From assembly GCF_945649885.1 (NCBI RefSeq), contig NZ_CALZFS010000017.1, positions 1 through 32,108 of the forward strand: a stretch of DNA of 32,108 nt. The letters run 5' to 3'. Source of the stretch: an uncultured Corynebacterium sp. Lineage in GTDB: Bacteria; Actinomycetota; Actinomycetes; Mycobacteriales; Mycobacteriaceae. The first letter of the stretch is position 1; each line of letters begins with the position of its first letter. The notes beneath the pieces are model-generated. The model was not told the DNA's origin and ran no database searches. It worked only from the letters and a program-made list of their open reading frames with translations. Shown piece after piece: positions 17,048 through 25,605 of the stretch. The position numbers were made by a program, and so were the translations under genes.

Positions 17048-19759
17048 ATGGTCTGCGTGACTGACCAGAATAATGAGAACTCAAGCCAGAACCGCGCAGA
17101 CAAGCTACCCAAGTCCTGGGATCCCAAGGCCGTAGAAGCCGATCTCTACCAGGGCTGGGTGGATGCTGGGTACTTCACCGCTGATCCAGCCAGTGACAAG
17201 CCTGGCTATTCCATTGTTCTGCCCCCTCCGAATGTGACCGGCCAGCTCCACATGGGCCACGCACTGGACCACACCCTCATGGATGCTCTCGCACGCCGCA
17301 AGCGCATGCAGGGATTCGAGGTGCTGTGGCTGCCGGGTATGGACCACGCCGGTATCGCCACCCAGACCCGTGTTGAGTCCATGCTCAAGGAGACCGAGGG
17401 CAAGACCCGCTATGACTTCTCCCGCGAGGAGTTCATCGAGAAGGTCTGGGAGTGGAAGAAGGAATACGGCGGCAAGATCGGCGATCAGATGCGGGCCATC
17501 GGCGATTCCGTCGACTGGTCCCGTGAGCGCTTCACCCTGGATGAGGGCCTCTCCCGCGCAGTGCAGACCATCTTCAAGCAGCTCTATGATTCCGGCATGA
17601 TCTACCAGGCCAACCGACTGGTCAACTGGTCCCCGGTCCTGGAGACCGCGGTCTCTGACATTGAGGTTGTGTACAAGGATGTCGAGGGTGAGCTTGTCTC
17701 CATCCGCTACGGCTCCCTCAATGATGATGAGCCCCATGTCGTCGTCGCCACCACCCGTGTCGAGACCATGCTTGGCGACGTCGCCGTGGCCGTCCACCCC
17801 GATGATGAACGCTACAAGCACCTGGTGGGCACCACCCTGCCGCACCCATTCCGTGATGACCTCAGCTTGAAGGTTGTCGCTGATGACTACGTGGATCCTG
17901 AATTCGGTTCCGGCGCGGTGAAGATCACCCCGGCACATGACCCCAATGACTATGCACTCGGCCAGCGCCACAACCTGGACATGCCGACCATCATGGACAA
18001 GACCGGTCATATCGCTGACACCGGCACCCAGTTTGATGGCCTGTCCCGTGAAGAGGCACGCGTGAAGGTCCGCGAGGCACTCGCGGAACAGGGACGCATC
18101 GTCAAGGAGGTCCGCCCTTACGTCCACTCCGTCGGACACTCCGAGCGTTCCGGTGAGGCCATCGAGCCACGCCTGTCGCTGCAGTGGTGGGTCAAGGTTG
18201 AGGAACTGGCCAAGATGTCCGGTGACGCCATCCGTGAGGGTGACACCACCATCCACCCGAAGTCCCTGGAGCCACGCTTCTTCGACTGGGTCGATGACAT
18301 GCACGACTGGTGTATCTCACGACAGCTGTGGTGGGGACACCGCATCCCGATCTGGTACGGACCAGAAGGCGATGTCATCTGTGTGGGACCTGATGAGCAG
18401 GCACCAGAGGGCTACACCCAGGACCCAGACGTTCTGGACACCTGGTTCTCCTCCGCGCTGTGGCCATTCTCCACCATGGGTTGGCCAGACAAGACCCCTG
18501 AGCTGGACAAGTTCTACCCGACCTCCGTTCTGGTCACGGCCTATGACATCCTCTTCTTCTGGGTTGCCCGCATGATGATGTTCGGCACCTTCGCCGCACA
18601 GCAGACCCCTGAGCTGCTCGGTGAAGGTAAAGACGGACGCCCACAGGTGCCGTTCACCGATCTCTTCCTCCACGGCTTAGTCCGTGATGAGCACGGCCGC
18701 AAGATGTCCAAGTCCCTGGGCAACGGCATCGACCCGATGGACTGGGTGGAGGACTACGGTGCTGACGCACTGCGCTTCACCCTGGCCCGTGGCGCCAACC
18801 CGGGTGTTGACCTGCCGGTCGGTGAGGACTCCGCACAGAGCTCCCGTAACTTCGCCACCAAGCTCTTCAACGCCACCCGCTTCGCACTTATGAATGGTGC
18901 TGTCTCCACCGGCCTGCCTGCCCGTGAGGACCTCACCGATGCGGACCGTTGGATCCTGGACCGTCTGGAAGAAGTCCGTGGACATGTTGACGCCTACCTG
19001 GACAACTACCAGTTCGCCAAGGCGAATGAGGAGCTCTACCACTTCGCATGGAATGAGTTCTGTGACTGGTACCTGGAGATCGCCAAGGTCCAGATCCCAC
19101 GCGAGGGCGAAAGCGAACAGGGTCGCAACACCCAGCAGGTGCTCGGCCATGTCCTGGATGCGCTGCTGCGTCTGCTGCACCCGGCGATGCCTTTCGTCAC
19201 CGAGGTCCTCTGGCAGGCACTGACCGATGGCGAGTCCATCGTCATCTCCTCCTGGCCAACCCAGGAAGACACCAATGGTGGCGTCGCCGTGGACACCGAT
19301 GCGGCACGCCGTGTCGCGGACATCGAAAAGCTCGTCACCGAGATCCGTCGTTTCCGCGCTGATCAGGGTGTCAAGCCTTCCCAGAAGGTCCCAGCACGTC
19401 TGGACTTCGAGGCCTGCGACCTCAGCAACCTCGAAGGTGCCGTCCGTGCACTGGTCCGCATCGAAGAGCCAGCTGAAGACTTCGAAGCCTCCGCCAGCCT
19501 GGAGGTCCGTCTGACCACTGCCACCGTAACCGTGGAACTGGACACCTCCGGAACCGTGGATGTGGCTGCAGAACGCAAGCGTCTGGAAAAGGACCTGGCC
19601 ACCGCGCACAAGGAACTTGAGACCACCGCCAAGAAGCTGGGCAATGAGGCCTTCCTGGCCAAGGCGCCTGATGCCGTGGTGGATAAAATCCGGGGCCGCC
19701 AGCAGGTGGCAGAGGAAGAAGTAGAGCGCATCACCAAGCGTCTGGAGGAACTGGGTTAG
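17048..19759 (+). CDS. valS: Valyl-tRNA synthetase
   Basis: A class I synthetase of 903 residues that charges tRNA-Val with valine. The HIGH-type signature HMGH is at 68-71 inside [13 protein letters not shown] and KMSKS is at 552-556. The CP1 editing domain lies between, with the family's characteristic [10 protein letters not shown]. The C-terminal arm (about 835-903) is a charged coiled coil that grips the tRNA, as in other ValRS. ATG 17048 is favoured, with AGGGG 5 nt upstream; ATG 17045 and GTG 17057 are in frame and possible. An open frame extends to 16916 across the divergent promoter region and is not supported. It overlaps folC by one base (TAGTG). Confidence 0.95.
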   Translation: MVCVTDQNNENSSQNRADKLPKSWDPKAVEADLYQGWVDAGYFTADPASDKPGYSIVLPPPNVTGQLHMGHALDHTLMDALARRKRMQGFEVLWLPGMDHAGIATQTRVESMLKETEGKTRYDFSREEFIEKVWEWKKEYGGKIGDQMRAIGDSVDWSRERFTLDEGLSRAVQTIFKQLYDSGMIYQANRLVNWSPVLETAVSDIEVVYKDVEGELVSIRYGSLNDDEPHVVVATTRVETMLGDVAVAVHPDDERYKHLVGTTLPHPFRDDLSLKVVADDYVDPEFGSGAVKITPAHDPNDYALGQRHNLDMPTIMDKTGHIADTGTQFDGLSREEARVKVREALAEQGRIVKEVRPYVHSVGHSERSGEAIEPRLSLQWWVKVEELAKMSGDAIREGDTTIHPKSLEPRFFDWVDDMHDWCISRQLWWGHRIPIWYGPEGDVICVGPDEQAPEGYTQDPDVLDTWFSSALWPFSTMGWPDKTPELDKFYPTSVLVTAYDILFFWVARMMMFGTFAAQQTPELLGEGKDGRPQVPFTDLFLHGLVRDEHGRKMSKSLGNGIDPMDWVEDYGADALRFTLARGANPGVDLPVGEDSAQSSRNFATKLFNATRFALMNGAVSTGLPAREDLTDADRWILDRLEEVRGHVDAYLDNYQFAKANEELYHFAWNEFCDWYLEIAKVQIPREGESEQGRNTQQVLGHVLDALLRLLHPAMPFVTEVLWQALTDGESIVISSWPTQEDTNGGVAVDTDAARRVADIEKLVTEIRRFRADQGVKPSQKVPARLDFEACDLSNLEGAVRALVRIEEPAEDFEASASLEVRLTTATVTVELDTSGTVDVAAERKRLEKDLATAHKELETTAKKLGNEAFLAKAPDAVVDKIRGRQQVAEEEVERITKRLEELG

Positions 19760-21267
19760 TGGCAAATAATGAGGAGCATGACCTCGAGGAATTCGGGGAC
19801 GTTACGCTCAATGAGACAGGACTCTCCCTGCCGATCGACCTCACCGGTGAAACCGAGGCACCTGCCTCGGAGAAGATCACCCCGGAGGATCTGGCCAGGC
19901 TCGCTGTAGTTGAGGCTGAGCTGGATGAACGCTGGTTGGAAACTAAAATTGATCCAACCCTGAAGCGCATTGCCGATGTCATGGACTTCATGGGCAACCC
20001 GCAGCACAGCTTCCCATCGATCCATATCGCCGGAACCAACGGCAAGACCTCCACCACCCGCATGGTGGAGTCCCTGCTGCGTGCCTTCCACCGCCGAACA
20101 GGTAGGACCACCAGCCCACATCTGCAGCTGGTGACCGAACGCATCGCCATTGACGGCAAACCGATTCACCCGCGTGACTTCGTGCGCATCTATGAGGAGA
20201 TCAAGCCTTACCTTCAGATGGCTGATGATAAGTCAGTAGCTGAGGGGGGCCCGCTGATGAGTAAATTCGAGGTGCTCGTGGCGCTGGCCTATGCGGCCTT
20301 TGCCGATGCTCCGGTTGACGTCGCAGTTATTGAGGTCGGCCTGGGTGGACGTTGGGATGCCACCAATGTGATCAACGCTGAGGTTGCCGTGGTGACGCCT
20401 GTGGGCATGGACCACACTGATCGCCTGGGCAACACCTTGGGGGAGATCGCCGCTGAGAAGGCCGGCATCATCAAGCCACGTCCAGAAGCCGAGGACTACC
20501 TCACCCCTGCGGAAAATGTGGTCATCGTGGGCAAGCAGGATCCAGAGGCCATGAAGGTCATCCTGGAACAGGCCGTTGAGGTGGAAGCTGCCGTTGCTCG
20601 CCTAGACATGGAGTTCGGTGTGGTGGAATCCACCATCGCCGTTGGTGGACAGCAGTTGATCCTGCGAGGTCTCGGTGGCGAATACACTGATATCTTCCTG
20701 CCCCTGTCCGGTGCACACCAGGCGGAAAACGCCGCCGTGGCATTGGCTGCGGTGGAGGCGTTCTTCGGCGCCGCTGCCGATCGCGCTTTGGATATTGAGA
20801 TTGTCCGTGAGGGCTTTGCCCAGGTGCAGTCCCCAGGCCGACTGGAGCGCCTGCGCTCGGCACCGACGGTGTTCATCGATGCCGCCCACAACCCCCATGG
20901 TGCAGCTGCCCTGGGTGCTGCACTGGACCGCGACTTTGAATTCCGTCGTCTCATCGGTGTTGTCGGTGTACTGGGTGACAAGGATGCCCGCGGAATCTTG
21001 GAGAACCTGGAACCCTACTTGCATGAGGTGGTGTGCACCCAGACCACCTCTGAGCGTGCATTGGATGCCTATGATCTGGCAGAATACGCTCGAGAGATCT
21101 ACGGCGATGAGCGCGTGCACGTTACCGAAAACCTTCCGGGCGCGGTGGAACTGGCCATTGAACTGGCCGAGGACACCGATGTCCAGTCCGGTTCAGGGGT
21201 TGTCATCACCGGTTCCATCGTGACCGCCGGTGATGCACGCACCCTGTTCGGAAAGGAACCTGCATGA
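19759..21267 (+). CDS. folC: Folylpolyglutamate / dihydrofolate synthase
   Basis: A 502-residue Mur-ligase-fold enzyme that adds glutamate to dihydropteroate and/or folates in the cytoplasm. The ATP loop AGTNGKTST is at 91-99. The Mur-ligase markers EVGLGGRWDATN, TPVGMDHTDRLG and DAAHNPHGA follow in order. About 45 N-terminal residues precede the usual domain start and are acidic and probably disordered, as in other corynebacteria. It starts at GTG 19759, overlapping the valS stop by one base. Its stop overlaps the start of the next gene (ATGA), so valS-folC-21264 is a coupled operon. The bifunctional or monofunctional nature cannot be decided from sequence. Confidence 0.94.
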   Translation: MANNEEHDLEEFGDVTLNETGLSLPIDLTGETEAPASEKITPEDLARLAVVEAELDERWLETKIDPTLKRIADVMDFMGNPQHSFPSIHIAGTNGKTSTTRMVESLLRAFHRRTGRTTSPHLQLVTERIAIDGKPIHPRDFVRIYEEIKPYLQMADDKSVAEGGPLMSKFEVLVALAYAAFADAPVDVAVIEVGLGGRWDATNVINAEVAVVTPVGMDHTDRLGNTLGEIAAEKAGIIKPRPEAEDYLTPAENVVIVGKQDPEAMKVILEQAVEVEAAVARLDMEFGVVESTIAVGGQQLILRGLGGEYTDIFLPLSGAHQAENAAVALAAVEAFFGAAADRALDIEIVREGFAQVQSPGRLERLRSAPTVFIDAAHNPHGAAALGAALDRDFEFRRLIGVVGVLGDKDARGILENLEPYLHEVVCTQTTSERALDAYDLAEYAREIYGDERVHVTENLPGAVELAIELAEDTDVQSGSGVVITGSIVTAGDARTLFGKEPA

Positions 21268-21689
21268 GTAAGCGCGATGAAACAGTAGAGTACGGTCCAC
21301 TCGGCCCCGGTCACGAACCACTGAAGGACCCGATGAAGGGTATCCGTGGTGTGATGGCTGGAACCCTGGTCATGGAGGCCATCACCATTGCTCTCGTGCT
21401 GACGGTGATCCTGCGGGTAGACAACGGCTCATACTGGACCACCTTCAACTGGGTGTACGTGACCGCCGTGGCTGTGGCCATGCTGGTGGCTGCCTTCATG
21501 CAGCGTTTCAACTGGTCCATCATGATGAACATGGGTCTGCAGGTGCTGGCCCTTGCTGGAGTATTCGTCCACTTTTCCATGGGAATCGTGGCCGTCATCT
21601 TCATCCTGGTCTGGGTTTACCTGCTTTTCCTGCGCAAGAACCTCATCGAGCGCATGCGACGTGGACTGCTGACCACCCAGCACCTGTAA
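21264..21689 (+). CDS. DUF4233-like four-span membrane protein
   Basis: A 141-residue protein. After about 25 polar residues there are four hydrophobic segments at about 30-50, 58-75, 82-102 and 105-122, then a short basic tail (RKNLIERMRRGL). Actinobacteria often carry a DUF4233 protein in exactly this place after folC, and the sequence fits that pattern. The domain call relies on memory and position. Function is unknown. It starts at ATG 21264, overlapping the folC stop by 4 nt, and is followed by a terminator, so it is the last gene of the operon. Confidence 0.82.
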   Translation: MSKRDETVEYGPLGPGHEPLKDPMKGIRGVMAGTLVMEAITIALVLTVILRVDNGSYWTTFNWVYVTAVAVAMLVAAFMQRFNWSIMMNMGLQVLALAGVFVHFSMGIVAVIFILVWVYLLFLRKNLIERMRRGLLTTQHL

Positions 21690-21708
21690 CCCCCTGCTTG
21701 ACGACGAA

Positions 21709-21752
21709 AACCCCGGCGCACCAACTTTTTCGGTGCCGCCGGGGTTCGTTTT
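21709..21752 (+). terminator. Terminator of the valS-folC operon
   Basis: ACCCCGGC (21710-21717) with CACC (21719-21722) pairs with GGTG (21732-21735) and GCCGGGGT (21738-21745), leaving a small internal bulge. A T-rich segment (TTCGTTTTC) follows. It lies 20 nt after the stop of the membrane protein gene. Confidence 0.75.
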
Positions 21753-21778
21753 CGGGGTGGGTTTTTAGAGGCAGGGGA

Positions 21779-22129
21779 CTAGCGCTTCATCTCCCTGATG
21801 AAGGCCATGTCATCCTTGGTGCCATCACGGTAGGCACCGTCATAGCCCTTCTTCTCCACATGGCCTTTGACAAAGGGGCACAACCCGACGACAACCTGAC
21901 CGCTGGGGAAGGTGTCCTTGAGGGCTTCACCCACGAGGATGGAAGCCAGGCCGCGTCCACCGAACTGATCATCAATTTCGGTGTGGTAGAAAATCCGGTC
22001 ATTGTCATTGATCAGATACTCCGCGAAACCAGCGGGCTTGGCAGCATCGGCGTAGGTGATCTCATAGCGGCTCTCCGCCTCATTGCGGGAGACGCTGACA
22101 TCATTGTTCTTCTTATCAACCAGGGTCAT
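21779..22129 (-). CDS. Small GCN5-like N-acetyltransferase (YjdJ-type)
   Basis: A 116-residue protein of the short acetyltransferase-like family (COG2388 type). FYHTEIDDQFGGRGLASILV (about 47-66) contains the acetyl-CoA pyrophosphate loop, and CPFVKGHVEKK (about 84-94) is the family's second conserved box with its Cys and Lys. Proteins of this type are single minimal domains of 90-120 residues with unknown acceptor substrates. The start ATG 22129 has a strong AGGAGG about 6 nt upstream. It is a single gene, convergent with the valS operon and divergent from the next membrane protein gene. Confidence 0.82.
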   Translation of the reverse strand: MTLVDKKNNDVSVSRNEAESRYEITYADAAKPAGFAEYLINDNDRIFYHTEIDDQFGGRGLASILVGEALKDTFPSGQVVVGLCPFVKGHVEKKGYDGAYRDGTKDDMAFIREMKR

Positions 22130-22197
22130 GTGCTTCCTCCTAATGTGGGGTGGTGGACCCCACTGTATGGAAAAGTTGTCTGTCCCGCCGTAACTTG

Positions 22198-22524
22198 ATG
22201 GGTATGCGAAACCCCAAGTCCGCCCTGGTCTTTTCCGTTGCTGTGCTGTTCTGTGTGGTGGCAGTGATCACCCGGATTGCCGGATCACCGGTGATTGTTC
22301 CGATCCTGGCCATCGCCATTGCCGGTGTGGCACTGGTGGTGGGAATGCGCAACCGTGCCAGCGGACTGACAGTGGACCAGCCGGTGGTGTTCACCGCGGA
22401 GCAGGTCAAGGAACTGCAGGAACTGAAAAGCCAGGGCCAGGAAAGTGCTGCGATCCGGCAGGCCCAGCTGTGGAGCAGGGGAGCCTCCGCAACCGCTGTG
22501 GCAGAGGCTGTTCAGAAGCTTTAG
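22198..22524 (+). CDS. Small two-span membrane protein of unknown function
   Basis: A protein of 106-108 residues. Two hydrophobic segments lie near residues 10-27 and 32-50 with only a short turn between them. They are followed by a soluble part of about 50 residues rich in Gln, Glu and Ala, with a helical look (AEQVKELQELKSQGQ...AIRQAQLW). I recognise no family. The start is either ATG 22198 or ATG 22204; TAACTT (22191-22196) as -10 would put the transcript start at about 22203 and make 22204 a leaderless start. There is no clear ribosome binding site for either. It lies 69 nt upstream of ndk on the same strand, but ndk has its own promoter. Confidence 0.65.
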   Translation: MGMRNPKSALVFSVAVLFCVVAVITRIAGSPVIVPILAIAIAGVALVVGMRNRASGLTVDQPVVFTAEQVKELQELKSQGQESAAIRQAQLWSRGASATAVAEAVQKL

Positions 22525-22554
22525 AGGAATCAAAAGAGGCCAAGGGGGACCTCG

Positions 22555-22585
22555 TTGCGACAGAATGGTACTCATTAGGTAGAAT
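22555..22585 (+). promoter_or_regulatory. Promoter of ndk
   Basis: TTGCGA (22555-22560) and TAGAAT (22580-22585) are spaced by 19 nt. The -10 ends 8 nt before ATG 22594, and CTCCGAGC in between has no ribosome binding site, so transcription would start almost at the A of ATG and the message would be leaderless. The -10 is strong; the -35 is less certain because of the long spacer. Confidence 0.55.
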
Positions 22586-22593
22586 CTCCGAGC

Positions 22594-23004
22594 ATGACTG
22601 AACGTACTCTCATCCTCATCAAGCCAGACGGCGTCACCAACGGCCACGTCGGCGAAATCATCGCCCGCATCGAGCGCAAGGGCCTGAAGCTTGCTGCTCT
22701 GGACCTCCGTGTCGCTGACCGCGAGACCGCTGAAAAGCACTACGAGGAGCACGCTGACAAGCCGTTCTTCGGTGAGCTCGTCGAGTTCATCACCTCCGCA
22801 CCACTGATCGCTGGCATCGTCGAGGGCCCACGCGCCATCGACGCATGGCGTCAGCTCGCTGGTGGCACCGACCCAGTTGCCAAGGCAACCCCAGGTACCA
22901 TCCGCGGCGACTTCGCTCTGACCGTCGGCGAGAACGTTGTCCACGGCTCCGACTCCCCTGAGTCCGCTGAGCGCGAGATCTCCATCTGGTTCCCGAACCT
23001 GTAA
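22594..23004 (+). CDS. ndk: Nucleoside diphosphate kinase
   Basis: A 136-residue cytoplasmic enzyme that moves the gamma phosphate from ATP to other nucleoside diphosphates through a phospho-histidine. The catalytic His117 is in NVVHGSDS, the N-terminal strand is [11 protein letters not shown], and GTIRGDFAL and the C-terminal EISIWFP are typical. The length is normal. ATG 22594 is the family start and is probably read from a leaderless transcript. A strong bidirectional hairpin follows 10 nt after the stop. Confidence 0.97.
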   Translation: MTERTLILIKPDGVTNGHVGEIIARIERKGLKLAALDLRVADRETAEKHYEEHADKPFFGELVEFITSAPLIAGIVEGPRAIDAWRQLAGGTDPVAKATPGTIRGDFALTVGENVVHGSDSPESAEREISIWFPNL

Positions 23005-23013
23005 AGATCAAAT

Positions 23014-23050
23014 AAAAAAGCACCCACCACATACGGTGGGTGCATTTTTT
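23014..23050. terminator. Bidirectional terminator between ndk and the AhpD-like gene
   Basis: GCACCCACC (23020-23028) and GGTGGGTGC (23035-23043) form a perfect 9-bp stem with a 6-nt loop. It is preceded by A6 and followed by AT6, so it can terminate both convergent transcripts. Confidence 0.9.
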
Positions 23051-23058
23051 ATGTCTTA

Positions 23059-23511
23059 TTAAAGCAGTGGGTGACCACTGGCGATGGACACACGGTTGAA
23101 GGCATTGATCATGATGATCGCCCACTCAAGGGCAGCCACCTGTTCTTCGGCGAAGACACTACAGGCAGTACGAGCCGCCAAGTGGCCTTCATTGCGGTCC
23201 AGCAGGGTGAGAGATTCCGCCAACTGCAGGGCAGCCTTCTCTTCCGGGGTGTACTCATCCACCATGCGCCATGCAGGAAGGGCATCAAGCTTCTTCTCCG
23301 GCACACCGGCCTTGCGGGCAGCCGGGACATGGATGCTCAGGCAGGTGCCACAACCATTGATCTGGGAGACGCGCACGCTGACCAGCTCAATGAGGGATTT
23401 AGGAAGATCGACCTCCGGGTAGAGCTTATTCAGTGTCTTGGACACCTCCACCAGCTGCTTATACGGCTCTGGGTAGAACTTGTCGATGTACGGTCCATGC
23501 TTAGAACGCAT
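23059..23511 (-). CDS. AhpD-like / carboxymuconolactone decarboxylase family protein
   Basis: A 150-residue all-helical protein of the alkylhydroperoxidase AhpD-like branch of the CMD family. The redox motif Cys54-Gly-Thr-Cys57 with His61 (NGCGTCLSIH) and upstream Glu42 give the E...CxxC...H proton-relay set. This points to thiol-dependent peroxidase or disulfide reductase activity rather than decarboxylation, so despite the family name it is not PcaC. It starts at ATG 23511, immediately after the pirin stop (TAA-ATG), with GAGGAT as ribosome binding site inside the pirin end. The two form an operon, suggesting a shared oxidative-stress role. Confidence 0.85.
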   Translation of the reverse strand: MRSKHGPYIDKFYPEPYKQLVEVSKTLNKLYPEVDLPKSLIELVSVRVSQINGCGTCLSIHVPAARKAGVPEKKLDALPAWRMVDEYTPEEKAALQLAESLTLLDRNEGHLAARTACSVFAEEQVAALEWAIIMINAFNRVSIASGHPLL

Positions 23512-24555
23512 TTAATCAATCCTCAAATCTGGTCGTGCAGTTGGTTCTGGATTCACTCGTGCCTTGATCACTGAATTCGGCAGCTTTGGCGCTGGCAGTC
23601 TGTGCAGGCCATCGCTTTGATGGCTGACATAACCACGGGTAATGCCGAAACGATCATCATGATCATTCCACTGCTCCTGGAACTGCTTGATCTCTTCATG
23701 GTTACGTCCGATGAAGTTCCACCACATCACGATGTCCTCGGTGAAGGGCTCACCACCGATGAACAGCAGCAGCCCCGGGGTGTCACCGGTGTTATGGATG
23801 CGCAGCATCTTCTCACCCACACCGGTGTAGGCCAGTTCCCGGGGTTGGACGGTGACACCCTCAAGTTGGATATCACCGGAATCCACCAGCAGTCCGTGCT
23901 CGTGCTCCGGATTGACTTCAATAGTCATGGTTTCACCGGGATTGACTCGCAGTTCCGCACCGACCAAGGGGGTGAAGGTGGTGACAGGGGAGGACGCTCC
24001 CAGGAGATCACCGAGGAAGACGCGTGCAGTGCCACCCTCCACGTTGATCAACTCTGGTGCATAGTGATCGAAACGGCGTGGACCATTGCGGTCACTATCG
24101 GGCAGGACCGTCCACAGCTGCACACCGTGCAGAGTGGTGACCGGGGTGGCAGACACCTCGGAGTGGCAGATGCCGGCGCCGGCGGTCATGAGATTGACCT
24201 CGCCGGGAAGAACCACAGCGTGGTTACCACCGGAATCATGGTGGGTGACCTCGCCCTCAAATAGCCAGGTGACGGTCTGCAGGCCGGTGTGTGGATGGGG
24301 TGGAACATCCATACCGCCAGAAGCGGACACATCATCGGGGCCATAATGGTCCACAAAACACCAGGCACCGATCAGGGTGCGCTGACGCTGGGGAAGTGTG
24401 CGGTGCACCGTCATGGCGCGCGGTCCGCCAAGCGGGACTGTGCGGGCGGTGATGATCTCCACATCCGCACCGCCTTCACATTGTGGATTCGTGGGTGTTC
24501 CGGGTGCGGGTTGCGCAAGTTCGTATTCTTCGGGGTTGGGTTCCAGATTGGACAT
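23512..24555 (-). CDS. Pirin-family bicupin protein
   Basis: A 347-residue protein of two cupin domains. The N-terminal cupin carries the metal site His87, His89 (PPHPHTG), His131 and Glu133 (GICHSEV), as in pirins with quercetinase-like or iron-dependent regulatory activity. GIPAGICHSE-like and LQLW-like family markers are present as AGAGICHSEV and GVQLWTVLP. The C-terminal part has a pirin_C-like segment (FIGGEPFTEDIVMWWNFIGR) followed by about 50 proline-rich residues. Its substrate is unknown. It is the first gene of a two-gene unit with the AhpD-like protein. A TATACT -10 candidate lies on the minus strand at 24611-24606. Confidence 0.9.
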   Translation of the reverse strand: MSNLEPNPEEYELAQPAPGTPTNPQCEGGADVEIITARTVPLGGPRAMTVHRTLPQRQRTLIGAWCFVDHYGPDDVSASGGMDVPPHPHTGLQTVTWLFEGEVTHHDSGGNHAVVLPGEVNLMTAGAGICHSEVSATPVTTLHGVQLWTVLPDSDRNGPRRFDHYAPELINVEGGTARVFLGDLLGASSPVTTFTPLVGAELRVNPGETMTIEVNPEHEHGLLVDSGDIQLEGVTVQPRELAYTGVGEKMLRIHNTGDTPGLLLFIGGEPFTEDIVMWWNFIGRNHEEIKQFQEQWNDHDDRFGITRGYVSHQSDGLHRLPAPKLPNSVIKARVNPEPTARPDLRID

Positions 24556-24605
24556 GGCGAAAGCTCCTGGGCTGAGGAAATCTATTGATCAAAGCGTTGG
24601 GGACC

Positions 24606-24611
24606 AGTATA
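24606..24611 (-). promoter_or_regulatory. -10 candidate for the pirin operon
   Basis: TATACT reads on the minus strand at 24611-24606, preceded by T (a weak extended -10). It would leave a leader of about 45 nt before ATG 24555. No clear -35 is seen. Confidence 0.35.
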
Positions 24612-24640
24612 ACCACAAATGTTGTTGATGTGTCTACAAT

Positions 24641-25372
24641 TTATCTGCCGCTGTGTAATTCCTTCATTAAAACCACACCTTTCTCGGTGAGTTCGAAGAA
24701 GAATTTTCCTGGATCACCACCGGCCATGATGACGGATTTGCTGGTGATGCCGCGCTGTTCGAGTGCTCGGGATACTGCGTGGACCTGAGCTACATCCCAG
24801 TCCAAGACCTTGGCCAGCCGACGCGCCCTGACCCGTGTGCCATCGATGGCACCATGGGCAACCAGCCCCCGGACCAGCAGCTGAGGATCCGGTTGATCAA
24901 GGGCGTCCAGATCAGAGGCGGTCACCGAATCCAGTGAGGCATTGTCAATGATCTGCTTGATGAGCTCCTTCTTCCGGCGGTGGGGGAGCATGGTCTGCCG
25001 GGCGAGGGAATAAGTGAAGGCGGAACCGAAGGCCACACCATAGAGGGAGGACGACCACAGTGGAGGGAGCCCGAAAAGTGCTTGGTCCCCGGTGAAGATA
25101 TCGATGGCCAACACTGTCGCCGGAACCGCCAGGGAGATCATCGCTCGGCGTTCATCACCCTTGGTGGTGTGGATCTTCCACCCGTCCATGTCTTTTCCGT
25201 GGTTCGGCGGGAAAGGGATCAGTATTGAGGCCACCGCCAGAATGAACAGGGGGATAGAAGCCCAGACCTCAAATTCCATGGTGATTCTGGCAGTACTGAG
25301 CAACACGGCCATGGGGAGGAACTTCCAGAGTTCTGGTGGCTCCGCCCCTGCGCGCTTTTCAATTTCACCCAT
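24641..25372 (-). CDS. Four-span membrane protein with C-terminal winged-helix-like region
   Basis: A 243-residue protein of unknown function. Residues about 13-55 form two hydrophobic spans and about 75-125 two more. A basic stretch (RQTMLPHRRKKELIKQII) then leads into a soluble C-terminal half. There, RARRLAKVLDWDVAQVHAVS (about 185-204), ALEQRGIT and a strand pair ending FFFELTEKGVVLMKEL look like a MarR-type winged helix, with the wing and the usual L-T-E-K-G end. This would make a membrane-tethered DNA-binding protein, but the motif is judged by eye. I chose ATG 25372; a frame extends 18 residues further. TATGTT lies 8 nt upstream, so it may be leaderless. It is divergent from rne. Confidence 0.65.
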   Translation of the reverse strand: MGEIEKRAGAEPPELWKFLPMAVLLSTARITMEFEVWASIPLFILAVASILIPFPPNHGKDMDGWKIHTTKGDERRAMISLAVPATVLAIDIFTGDQALFGLPPLWSSSLYGVAFGSAFTYSLARQTMLPHRRKKELIKQIIDNASLDSVTASDLDALDQPDPQLLVRGLVAHGAIDGTRVRARRLAKVLDWDVAQVHAVSRALEQRGITSKSVIMAGGDPGKFFFELTEKGVVLMKELHSGR

Positions 25373-25605
25373 ATATAGAGAACATACGGGATTGAATACG
25401 AGGCTGCGCCTGGGAATGTGGAACAATGGTGCGAAGGGTTGGTTTTATGTGCCCGATAATTTTTGAAAACTTGTACATAGTTGTAGACGATCGCACCACT
25501 ACCTGTGCGGCGGCGGCAGGGAAAGACCGAGATTGGACATGGTCATCTGCCAGCGCCCGGGAACACTGCACGTGCGGTCAAGAGATAAGAAAATAGGAGT
25601 TCGCC
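25373..25605 (+). promoter_or_regulatory. rne upstream region
   Basis: These 233 bases separate divergent genes and hold no coding frame I can support. A possible rne promoter lies around TTGAAA (about 25463), with AT-rich sequence after it but no good -10 at standard spacing. TAGGAG at 25595-25600, 5 nt before TTG 25606, is the ribosome binding site that decides the rne start. Confidence 0.35.

Noticed and set aside
17105..18304. Long minus-strand open frame of about 399 codons
   Set aside because: It is antisense to valS, has no recognisable domain and has the repetitive Gly/Asp/Leu/His composition of a shadow frame.
18677..19765. Minus-strand open frame of about 362 codons
   Set aside because: It is antisense to the valS 3' half, with no domain and no ribosome binding site.
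23059..23511. AhpD-like gene as 4-carboxymuconolactone decarboxylase (pcaC)
   Set aside because: It has the CxxC-x3-H redox motif of the AhpD branch and is paired with a pirin gene, far from the pca block.
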